DNA from: Anaeroglomus sp964630775
GTDB lineage: Bacteria; Planctomycetota; Phycisphaerae; Sedimentisphaerales; Anaerohalosphaeraceae
Direction: 5' to 3'
Assembly: GCA_964630775.1 (NCBI GenBank)
Contig: CAZVYY010000002.1
Coordinates: forward strand, 140,069 to 204,068
DNA: 64,000 nt
Below are positions 53,487-61,279 of the stretch, one piece after another. How positions within the stretch are numbered: position 1 is the first letter of the stretch; each line of letters begins with the position of its first letter. Below the pieces are notes generated by a model, which saw nothing but the letters and a program-made list of their open reading frames with translations, searched no databases and was not told where the DNA came from. Position numbers and translations under genes: made by a program.

Positions 53487-54347
53487 ATGAAGAAAAACGC
53501 TTTCACGTTGATCGAACTGCTCGTCGTTATCGCCATTATCGCTCTTCTATTGTCTATTATTGTGCCAAGCCTCAAAAAGGCCAGAGACAAAGCCAAAGAC
53601 ATCATCTGCCGCACCCACGTCAAAGGCACCGGCCTGGCAATTCAGCTCTATTTGAGCGAAAATGATTCCCGGGCGTTTAATAACAGAAACTCCAATGGCC
53701 ATCTCTGGTACGATAATAATGGTAATTACATCACCCCCGCCTCTGCAAGCTGGTGGGAGGATGCCTATTGGGGACTGGGCTACCGGGCATACACCTCCGA
53801 TGAGAAGGTGTTCAGTTGCCCTTCGTTTGTCCTCAAGGACATGGCCGACCTGCTGTACACGAATCGCCCCAACTATACAACGACTAAGACCGATTTGTAT
53901 CATGCCTCCGGCTATGGTCTGAACAGCTATTTTTTCCGTGATCCGGATGCCGCAACCACCGACATCAACCGAAACCACCGGAAAATCAGTGTCCTGAAGT
54001 CGCCGAGCCGGTTTATTGTGATGCACGATCACGTAGAACCGAAAGTGGAAGGAGATTCCAGCGGCGGCGATCAGGGTGATATGCTCAGTATCCCGACAGG
54101 AGGTTCCTATAACCTGATACACTATCGCACGGGAGACCGGCAGGCTTTTTATAAAGGCATCTTTCGGCATTACAAAAGAAACAACAGCCTCGACGACCCC
54201 TCGCAGCTTGTCGCACGAATCCCCCAGGTCAACAGCACTCCCAACGGCAATGTGAATGTCCTGTTTGCCGACGGCGCCGTGGATAAAATCATGGAAACAA
54301 CCGGCCAGAATATCCCTTACAGCATGTACAAGGGCTTCAGCCGATGA
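53487..54347 (+). CDS. Pseudopilin of the H-X9-DG group with altered His position
   Basis: A 286-residue protein with a prepilin leader and helix (FTLIELLVVIAIIALL at residues 6-21). The C-terminal NVNVLFADGAV corresponds to the H-X9-DG signature, but the residue ten before the Asp is Pro instead of His. FSCPSF replaces YHCPGD. The ribosome site is weak. It lies 184 bp before the secreted protein at 54531 and may share its transcript. As with the copies at 13677 and 30817, its partner secretion or surface system is not in the window. Confidence 0.8.
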   Translation: MKKNAFTLIELLVVIAIIALLLSIIVPSLKKARDKAKDIICRTHVKGTGLAIQLYLSENDSRAFNNRNSNGHLWYDNNGNYITPASASWWEDAYWGLGYRAYTSDEKVFSCPSFVLKDMADLLYTNRPNYTTTKTDLYHASGYGLNSYFFRDPDAATTDINRNHRKISVLKSPSRFIVMHDHVEPKVEGDSSGGDQGDMLSIPTGGSYNLIHYRTGDRQAFYKGIFRHYKRNNSLDDPSQLVARIPQVNSTPNGNVNVLFADGAVDKIMETTGQNIPYSMYKGFSR

Positions 54348-54530
54348 CCGCCATTTAAAGGCAGAGGCCATGGCCTGTCTATCCCAGGAATCAAATGACC
54401 CGTAATTGACAGGCCGTAACCGGGGATTATAATAGCGATGTTAGCGGATGTGTTTATCACAATTATGGCTCGTGCCGTGGAATGATAAACAGTCTTTAAC
54501 GAAATGCTGCGATTTGGAAGATATTCGACC

Positions 54531-56228
54531 ATGAAAAACAAACCTCTGCTTATCGGCTTGGCGGCGATTTCCTTGTTATTCTCTAATTCCTCCTGTCAGG
54601 CGGCGGGGGGCCAGCCCGAAACACCCAAGACACGCAAAGACACCCCCAAAATCGTCAATATCATCAATTTTATCCGCCTGTGCGAACCGCGGGACCAGAA
54701 GATTACCCAGGAGGTGCTGTATAATACGGTCGTCAAACAGGTCGAAATCATGAAGCAGTACGGCCTGGGCGGCACCTTCCTGCTCCAGTATGATGCCTTG
54801 CTCGATGCCCGCTACCAGACCCTCCTCAAAAGCCTTCCTGCCGAGTCCTTCGAAATCGGGGCCTGGTGGGAAATTCCCCAGCCGCTGGTGGAAAATGCCG
54901 GGATGAAATGGCGAGGCCGTTATCCCTGGGATTGGCACGCCGATGTCGGTTTTTCGACCGGCTACACCCCCCAGGAGCGGGAAAAGCTGGTCGATGTGTA
55001 TATGAAGGATTTCAAACAAATCTTTGGCGCCTATCCCAAATCGGTCGGCTCGTGGTTCATCGATGAACACACGTTGAATTATATGGTTGAAAAATACGGC
55101 ATCGTCGCCTCCTGCAACTGCAAGGATCAGGTCGGCACCGATGGCTATACCCTGTGGGGCGGCTATTGGAATCAGGCCTACTACCCCAGCAGGCTCAATT
55201 CATACATGCCCGCACAGACTGAAAAGAACCAGATTTCAGTCCCCATCTTCCGGATGCTGGGCAGCGATCCGGTCCGTCAATACGACACCGGCATTGGAGG
55301 AAACTGGCAGGGTGTCATCACGCTGGAGCCGGTGTACGGCAGTGCGGGCGCCGATGCCGCCTGGGTCAACTGGTATTTCCGAGAATTCGTGGAAGGCGAG
55401 GCAATGGAATTTGCCTACGTCCAGGCCGGGCAGGAAAACTCCTTTACCTGGGGTGCCATGGCAAAAGGCTATGAGATACAGATGCCCCTGATTGCCCGCC
55501 TGCGTGATGAAAAGAAACTCCAGGTCGAAACCCTCGCCCAAACCGGCCAGTGGTTTAAGTCCCGATATAAAACCACCCCTGCCACATCGGTGACTGTCAA
55601 TCAGGACATACCCGGCAGCAATCGTAAGACCGTCTGGTTTAACAGCCCGTTTTATCGCGTCAATCTGATATGGGAAGACGGCACCCTGCGTTTGCGGGAT
55701 TTGCATCTGTTTGATGAAAACCTGCCGTCGGACTATTTGACAAAGCCGGTCACGTCCAACGAATGTTCGTTTTTTACCCTGCCGGTGGTGGATGGATACC
55801 TGTGGAGCACGGCGGAAAAACTGGCGGGTCTTCGGCTCAAGGCCAGGGTGGATGGAAAGGAAATCCTGCTGCAGGGCGGAGACCCCGTGATCACCAGTCC
55901 GTCAAGCGGCCTGTTGCACATCACCTGGCCATTAACCTCCTGCCCGGGAACCCTTGTGGTGGACTTGTTTGAAGAAAGTTTGATCGTCATGAATATGGAA
56001 GGTGCGGAGTCTCTGAACTGGTTTCTTGATCTGACTGCCAAAGACAACGCCAGTTTGCCTTTCACGAAGATAGCCATTGAACGTATTGATTGTCGTTTCA
56101 AGGGAATGAACTATTCTCTGGTTGCCCACCAAGGTTACTTTACAAAAGAAGATGGCGTGGTCTTTCGAATCACCCCAAAAAATGATCGTATTGTCCTCAC
56201 GGGGGTCACGGAGTTCACGAAGCCTTAA
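54531..56228 (+). CDS. Secreted protein of unknown function, possible (beta/alpha)-barrel glycosidase or deacetylase
   Basis: A 565-residue exported protein. The start at 54531 is preferred over 54504 because GGAAG precedes it and a signal peptide follows (cleavage near CQA). The first 330 residues look like a (beta/alpha)-barrel: KIVNIINFIRLCEPRD, YGLGGTFLLQYDALLD, FEIGAWWEIPQPLVE, SVGSWFIDEHTLNYMVEKYG, and MEFAYVQAGQENSFTWGAM. Acidic residues in the IDEH segment could be catalytic. The C-terminal 230 residues are beta-rich. The overall look is that of polysaccharide-active enzymes found in glycan loci, but no family can be named with confidence. Confidence 0.6.
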   Translation: MKNKPLLIGLAAISLLFSNSSCQAAGGQPETPKTRKDTPKIVNIINFIRLCEPRDQKITQEVLYNTVVKQVEIMKQYGLGGTFLLQYDALLDARYQTLLKSLPAESFEIGAWWEIPQPLVENAGMKWRGRYPWDWHADVGFSTGYTPQEREKLVDVYMKDFKQIFGAYPKSVGSWFIDEHTLNYMVEKYGIVASCNCKDQVGTDGYTLWGGYWNQAYYPSRLNSYMPAQTEKNQISVPIFRMLGSDPVRQYDTGIGGNWQGVITLEPVYGSAGADAAWVNWYFREFVEGEAMEFAYVQAGQENSFTWGAMAKGYEIQMPLIARLRDEKKLQVETLAQTGQWFKSRYKTTPATSVTVNQDIPGSNRKTVWFNSPFYRVNLIWEDGTLRLRDLHLFDENLPSDYLTKPVTSNECSFFTLPVVDGYLWSTAEKLAGLRLKARVDGKEILLQGGDPVITSPSSGLLHITWPLTSCPGTLVVDLFEESLIVMNMEGAESLNWFLDLTAKDNASLPFTKIAIERIDCRFKGMNYSLVAHQGYFTKEDGVVFRITPKNDRIVLTGVTEFTKP

Positions 56229-56386
56229 GTATTGCAAAACAGCATGGACTCGATAGAATAGAATGGCGATTCAGGATTGCGGTCTGCGGCATGTGCCGAA
56301 CGCATCCCTGAAGCCGGTATCGCTTAGGCAGGATGCTCAGGAGTCATCGTGCCAAGTCCGTAAAACAGGTTTTGTGAGGCAAGGCT

Positions 56387-58585
56387 ATGAAAACAGTCAG
56401 ACATATCGGCGTGGTGCTTTTCTGTATCTGTCAAACCGGTCTAATCTGTGCAGCGACGATTCATCCGGCTGAACCGCTCCGGCCTGTGCGTACTTACGGC
56501 CGCGGCATGCTTCTGGATGCAGGCGGTCAGCGGGTCTTGCTGGTGGCGGGAACCCCTTATGAAATGGGGTATCAGCAGGGCAAGCTGCTGGCTGAAGAAT
56601 GTCGGGACCTGATCCAAAAGGTTCTGTTTTTTACCCGGGCGGCCGAAGCGGCGGGCCAGAAGGAATTTCTGAAATTGGGCAGCCTTGAAGAAGCACTGGC
56701 CCGATCCGGAAAGTTTATTGACCGGCGCTTTTATGAGGAGATGAAAGGGCTTTCCGAGGGTGCCGGAATCCCGATGCATGACGTGGAACTGGCCAATATT
56801 TTCCCCGAACTGTTTCACTGCAGCGGCTTTGCCGTTTTTGGAAAGGCCACACACAACGGAACCCTGTTTCACGGCAGGATACTGGATTATATGACGGAGG
56901 CGGGCCTGCAGGATTTCGCGGTAATCACCATCGCAAAACCGGACGACGGTCACGCTTTTGTGACGGTTGGATATGCGGGATTTGTCGGCAGCGTAACGGC
57001 CATGAACCAAAAGCAGATCGCCCTGGGGGAAATGGGCGGCAAAGGCGAGGGGGCCTGGGACGGGATGCCCATGTCGTTTTTGATGCGCAAGGTCGCTGAA
57101 GAGGCGGATACCCTGGAAGAGGCCCTGGAGATTTTTCAGAACACACCCCGAACGTGTGAATATTTTTATGTCGTCTCGGACGGCAAATGCTCCGACGCCC
57201 GCGGGCTGGCCTGCTGGCCGGACAAAATGCTCATATTCGATCCCGGCAAAAGCTACGAGCGACTTCCCGAAGCGATTGAAGATGCGGTCTTGATGAGTGC
57301 CGACGAGCGGTATCAGCATCTGGCACGCCTGGTCAGGGCGGAATATGGGAAAATCGATGTCGATGAAGCATTGGATCTGATGAATCGCCCCGTGGCGATG
57401 AAAAGCTGTCTGCACAGAGTCCTGTTCTCGCCCCGGGACGGCATGTTCTGGGTTGCCAATGCAGCCGCGGTCAGTGATGGCGAATTTCAGGCTTGTTATC
57501 AGCCCTGGTATCGGTTTGATTTCAATCGGCTTCTGGGTATGATTCCAGATCAATCAAAAACGCCTGCAGAAATGATCGTCGAGCCCAATGAGTTGAAAAT
57601 CATGCTGTTCCCAACGGCCCCTTCGCGCCGCAGCGAACAGAAAAAAGACGACCGGACCGGCGTGGTGGATGAGACGATAGTTCGGAAAATGGCTGCTGGC
57701 AGCAGTGAGGATCAGCGAAAGCTGCTGGCCGGATATAAAGACGACAATAGCGGTTTTTCATATCGGATGACAGAGCAGGGCGCAACCGACCTCTACACCA
57801 TTTACGAAGTGAGTTTTCCGTCGAGCTTTATCAGCACTGTCGATGAGAATAACACCATATATTGTGAATATTACAAATCAAAAACCCAGGGCAGGCGTCC
57901 GGCGGTCATCCTGCTGGATATTATGGTCGGGTCCAAAATCATCAGCCGAATTCTGGCAAATGGACTGGCAAGCGAGGGCATCAGTGCCTGTATTATGACG
58001 CTGCCCTATTACGACAAACGTAAGCCTGCGGATGTCGATGAGCGGGTATTTATGGACCGGGGAATCAACTTCTTTACCGATGCCGTCCGTCAGGCCGTCG
58101 TCGATGTGCGGCGGACGGCCCGCTGGCTTGCTGCTCAGGACACTGTGGATTCGGACAAAATCGGTATTTGCGGGACCAGTCTGGGCGGATTCGTGGCCGC
58201 ACTGAGCGCTGGAATCGACGGCCGGTTCAAGCGAGCCTCGTTTATCCTGGCCGGCGGCGATCTGACCGAAGTGCTTTCAACAGAGGCCAGGGAAGTCCGT
58301 CGCATTAAAGAAGGACTTGCCCAATCCGGGATACAGAAACAACAGCTCAGAGAAATACTGTCCGAGATTGAACCTCTGAATTATTCAGATCGACTCAGGG
58401 GGGCCGCAATTCTGATGATTAATGCCGCCGACGACACGATTGTTCCCGCCGGATGTGCAAAAAAATTAGCCGAAAGCACCGCCGCCCGGATCGAATGGTA
58501 CCCCACGGACCATTACGGCATGGTAAAATACCTGATTCCTGTTTTGAATCAAGTGTGCGACCATTTTAAAGCCCAAAGCTGGTAA
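56387..58585 (+). CDS. Exported C45-type acyltransferase/amidohydrolase fused to an alpha/beta hydrolase
   Basis: A 732-residue protein with a signal peptide (about 1-23). Residues 40-400 are a C45/AAT Ntn-hydrolase-like domain: GTPYEMGYQQGKLLAEEC, LSEGAGIPMHDVELANIFPE, and Cys145 in HCSGFAVFGKATHNGTLFHG, the expected autocatalytic nucleophile. Residues 470-732 are an alpha/beta hydrolase: nucleophile Ser598 in CGTSLGGFVA, Asp in NAADDTIVP, His in PTDHYGM. Both halves keep their catalytic residues. Fusion suggests sequential cleavage of an amide or ester-decorated substrate, which is inference. It stands alone on the plus strand between the protein at 54531 and repeat copy C. Confidence 0.82.
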   Translation: MKTVRHIGVVLFCICQTGLICAATIHPAEPLRPVRTYGRGMLLDAGGQRVLLVAGTPYEMGYQQGKLLAEECRDLIQKVLFFTRAAEAAGQKEFLKLGSLEEALARSGKFIDRRFYEEMKGLSEGAGIPMHDVELANIFPELFHCSGFAVFGKATHNGTLFHGRILDYMTEAGLQDFAVITIAKPDDGHAFVTVGYAGFVGSVTAMNQKQIALGEMGGKGEGAWDGMPMSFLMRKVAEEADTLEEALEIFQNTPRTCEYFYVVSDGKCSDARGLACWPDKMLIFDPGKSYERLPEAIEDAVLMSADERYQHLARLVRAEYGKIDVDEALDLMNRPVAMKSCLHRVLFSPRDGMFWVANAAAVSDGEFQACYQPWYRFDFNRLLGMIPDQSKTPAEMIVEPNELKIMLFPTAPSRRSEQKKDDRTGVVDETIVRKMAAGSSEDQRKLLAGYKDDNSGFSYRMTEQGATDLYTIYEVSFPSSFISTVDENNTIYCEYYKSKTQGRRPAVILLDIMVGSKIISRILANGLASEGISACIMTLPYYDKRKPADVDERVFMDRGINFFTDAVRQAVVDVRRTARWLAAQDTVDSDKIGICGTSLGGFVAALSAGIDGRFKRASFILAGGDLTEVLSTEAREVRRIKEGLAQSGIQKQQLREILSEIEPLNYSDRLRGAAILMINAADDTIVPAGCAKKLAESTAARIEWYPTDHYGMVKYLIPVLNQVCDHFKAQSW

Positions 58586-58635
58586 TATTCACACCTTGCA
58601 TCAAGGGTGCACTGGTCCCCAAAACGGCCTGTGGC

Positions 58636-58668
58636 CCTCGCGGGATAATCATACCCGTTGGCTATAAA
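58636..58668 (+). repeat. Dispersed repeat, terminal fragment (copy C')
   Basis: CCTCGCGGGATAATC followed by ATACCCGTTGGCTAT (58651-58665) matches the terminal 30 bp of copy A with two changes. It precedes the full copy C by 22 bp. The rest of 58586-58690 shows nothing else. Confidence 0.6.
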
Positions 58669-58690
58669 TAGAGTCTGTTCTGAATCACGG

Positions 58691-58796
58691 TTTATATACT
58701 GTTCCTGAATGAAATTGTCCGCCCGAGGCGCGGCTAAGTACCGTTTCAATGTATTCTGTGGCCATCCTCGCGGCAAAATGATACTTGTTAAGTATA
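58691..58796 (-). repeat. Dispersed ~105 bp repeat, copy C (diverged)
   Basis: Matches copy A over its length (ATATACTG-TTCCTG; CGCGGCTAAGTACCGT; CCTCGCGGCAAAATG) with many substitutions. The terminal palindrome has become ATACTTGTTAAGTAT (58781-58795): CC to TT on one arm is matched by GG to AA on the other. Confidence 0.7.
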
Positions 58797-58900
58797 TTTC
58801 CCGATACCACCCCATGATAGCACCAATGCTGGTGCCTGGCAGCAGCATTTCACGATTTCCCGCAGACGGCGTCATCTGCCCCAATCATCCAATACCATCC

Positions 58901-58934
58901 AAAAGAAAAGGGCAGACTCGAAAGCCTGCCCTTT
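58901..58934 (-). terminator. Terminator of the IPEP PEP-CTERM gene
   Basis: Read on the minus strand: AAAGGGCAG / CTGCCCTTT hairpin then TCTTTT, 32 bp after the stop codon of the gene at 58966. Confidence 0.8.
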
Positions 58935-58965
58935 AGTCCTGTGTGTCTAACCTGTCAGTCAGAAC

Positions 58966-59796
58966 TTATTTCTTTCGACGAACCAGAAACAGTCCGCTCA
59001 AGCCCAGCAGGGCCAGCGTTGTCGGTTCCGGAATAGCCATCGCCGTTGCGAAGTCCGTGGCAACGACCAGGTCGTCCCACTGGGTCTTGCCGCCGGAAGC
59101 CAGACGAACCGCCGTGTTCCAGTTCGTGCCGGTATAGGTCAACTGCACATCGGCGGTGTTGTTGCCGACGCCATTGTCATAGTCGTTCTGATCCGGATTA
59201 AACCATAAACGAAGCTGGTCTCCGTCAAAATCAAGGACTGATACAATGCGGACAGATCGGTTGTATTCGACGGAAAATGCACTCAGGGCCTTGTCGCCGC
59301 CGGATACTTCAACGCCCCAGAATCCGCTCTGCCAGGGCATACCCGCGAAAACGCGCTCGGTCGGGAAGTCATAACCGCTGACACCAAACCAGCCGCCATC
59401 GGTTATCGGGGTTACCGTAACACCATAATAGATGACGCCGTTTGCACGGAACGCACCGATACGCTCATCGGTTTCCGGATTCTCATACCACAGTTCAGAC
59501 GGGCCATTATACTGACGTACTGCGCCGCCATTGTCGGTAATCAGAGATTTGTTTTCAATGTAGGTGTTTCCCCACCAGCAGTCCCAGTCCGAAACAGTCC
59601 CGGTGTGGACTTGATTAATGTTGTCCCAGTCCCAACCCTGTCCGCCGGTCAAACCGGTCGCGTCTGCAACATCATACTGGTTGACGAAAGCCCCGTCGGC
59701 ATAATCAAAACTGTCCGAACCAATCAGCTCGGCATGAACGGAACCGACACCCAGCACGGCCACCCCAATACTCATCAAAATCAAAAGTCTTTTCAT
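58966..59796 (-). CDS. Secreted protein with canonical PEP-CTERM sorting signal
   Basis: A 276-residue protein. The start at 59796 has GGAGG 8 bp upstream. Signal peptide about 1-22 (ending VHA). The mature domain is a beta-sandwich beginning LIGSDSFDYADGAF, with LTGGQGWDWDN and WWGNTYIENKSLITDNGG, a layout shared by many PEP-CTERM proteins of Planctomycetota and Verrucomicrobiota. The tail is IPEPTTLALLGLSGLFLVRR plus KK, the standard Pro-Glu-Pro form, unlike the VPAPGA tails at 47-53 kb. It is transcribed alone, with its own terminator. Confidence 0.85.
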   Translation of the reverse strand: MKRLLILMSIGVAVLGVGSVHAELIGSDSFDYADGAFVNQYDVADATGLTGGQGWDWDNINQVHTGTVSDWDCWWGNTYIENKSLITDNGGAVRQYNGPSELWYENPETDERIGAFRANGVIYYGVTVTPITDGGWFGVSGYDFPTERVFAGMPWQSGFWGVEVSGGDKALSAFSVEYNRSVRIVSVLDFDGDQLRLWFNPDQNDYDNGVGNNTADVQLTYTGTNWNTAVRLASGGKTQWDDLVVATDFATAMAIPEPTTLALLGLSGLFLVRRKK

Positions 59797-60083
59797 CACA
59801 CATTCCTCCATAGATTGACTTACGATTATTTTATTTACCGTTCAAGCCGGCAAATACGCACAGTAGTCCCATAAAGTGTATCATAATTACCACGGCAAAA
59901 TCAACAGTATTCCCCAAATCCCCTATTTTCTCCTTGCTGGGAAGCCATAATGCCCACAAAACCAGAATGTAATACACATCAAAGCTCTTCTGGAAACAAT
60001 GTAAATGGTTGTATATAAATAAATTATGAATAATTGATAAACTGCGATAAATTTTATAAAAGACAAAAAAAGTATAGTATGTC

Positions 60084-61064
60084 CTATAAATTATAATCGT
60101 GTCCCAGTAATTGTTTTGCCTGCTCCTCGCTGATGCGAATCACCGTACCATGCCGATACCCGCCCGGCGGCACGATATCCTTGCGAATCGAGGTCCAGGC
60201 TTTCATGTCCTTGCTCTCGTATGCACTCGAATAGTTGTGACAGGCATAGTAAAGCCGGATTTTGTCGCCGATTGTCACCGCACACGGCCCTTCCGCCCAG
60301 CCCTCCTCCGGCGCAGTAATCATAGCCGGGTCCACCGTATAAGGCCCATCCCGCCCCGGAGCCTTCGCCATCAGAATCCCCCGTTTGGGTTCCGCTTGCC
60401 GGTCGGCCTTGAAAAACACATAATACTGCTTGTCCTGCCCGCGATACAGATACGAGTCAATCGCCAGGCAATCGGCATTAAATAACAGTTTCGACGGCGA
60501 GAACTGCTGGAAATCCTTCGTCACGGTATAATAAATCCGGGGATTGGCCCGCCCATCAAACAGCCCCAGCGTCTCTGGAAATTTATCCGTTACCGAAGAA
60601 GACCAGTGAATCACCCATTCTTTCGTCTGTTGGTCCCAAAAAAGTTCCGGCGCCCAGACAAACTCGGTCTTGGCCTCGTTTTCCATCACCGCAATGACCC
60701 GCTGCCGGCTCCACTCAATCAGGTCTTTGGAACTGGCATAGCCGATACCCTTGAATTTCGCACATCCCCAGGCAATCGTCCACACCAGATGATAGGTCCC
60801 GGATTCATCCCGGGCAATGGACGGGTCACGAAAGACCTCGCCGACCGTCGGCTTGAGCACACTGCGGTCCTGGTTAACAACCTGCCATTTCAGCCCATCC
60901 TGACTGACCGCCAGATGCAGGCCGTCGGTCTGGTTGGGTTCCCGATGCGAAGTCATCAGAAACCAGTCCCCGCCAATCGCTGTCGCCTCGCGGGCGGACT
61001 GTTCCGCCCAACCCCATTGCCAAAACCCGGCCAGAACAACAAAACACACAATCCACTGTCTCAT
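60084..61064 (-). CDS. Secreted GH43-like five-bladed beta-propeller glycosidase
   Basis: A 326-residue exported protein. The start at 61064 has AAGGAG 8 bp upstream; signal peptide about 1-20 (ending WAE). Propeller blades carry the expected acidic residues: VFRDPSIARDESGTYHLVWT, VWAPELFWDQQTKEWVIHW, LAIDSYLYRG and EGWAEGPCAV. Asp in RDPSI, Asp in AIDSY and Glu in EGPCA could be the base, pKa modulator and acid of a GH43-type site. Substrates in the family are arabinan, xylan or galactan. It is divergent from the GH42-like gene, and both probably serve the same glycan. Confidence 0.75.
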   Translation of the reverse strand: MRQWIVCFVVLAGFWQWGWAEQSAREATAIGGDWFLMTSHREPNQTDGLHLAVSQDGLKWQVVNQDRSVLKPTVGEVFRDPSIARDESGTYHLVWTIAWGCAKFKGIGYASSKDLIEWSRQRVIAVMENEAKTEFVWAPELFWDQQTKEWVIHWSSSVTDKFPETLGLFDGRANPRIYYTVTKDFQQFSPSKLLFNADCLAIDSYLYRGQDKQYYVFFKADRQAEPKRGILMAKAPGRDGPYTVDPAMITAPEEGWAEGPCAVTIGDKIRLYYACHNYSSAYESKDMKAWTSIRKDIVPPGGYRHGTVIRISEEQAKQLLGHDYNL

Positions 61065-61279
61065 TGCACAACTCCTTAAATCGATTACGCCCATCATAAC
61101 CCCGGACGACTTTGTTTTTCAACAAATTTCTTCCCGGCTCAATTCAGTACGCAGTCCGAGCCGATATTGCAGTAAAGTCGCCATGTTAAAAAAAACGAAG
61201 GTTTGCATAATACAGGATGGAGCTGACAGACCGGAACGGCTATAATACAGCCCGAGGACGTTCATTCAGGAGTATGATA

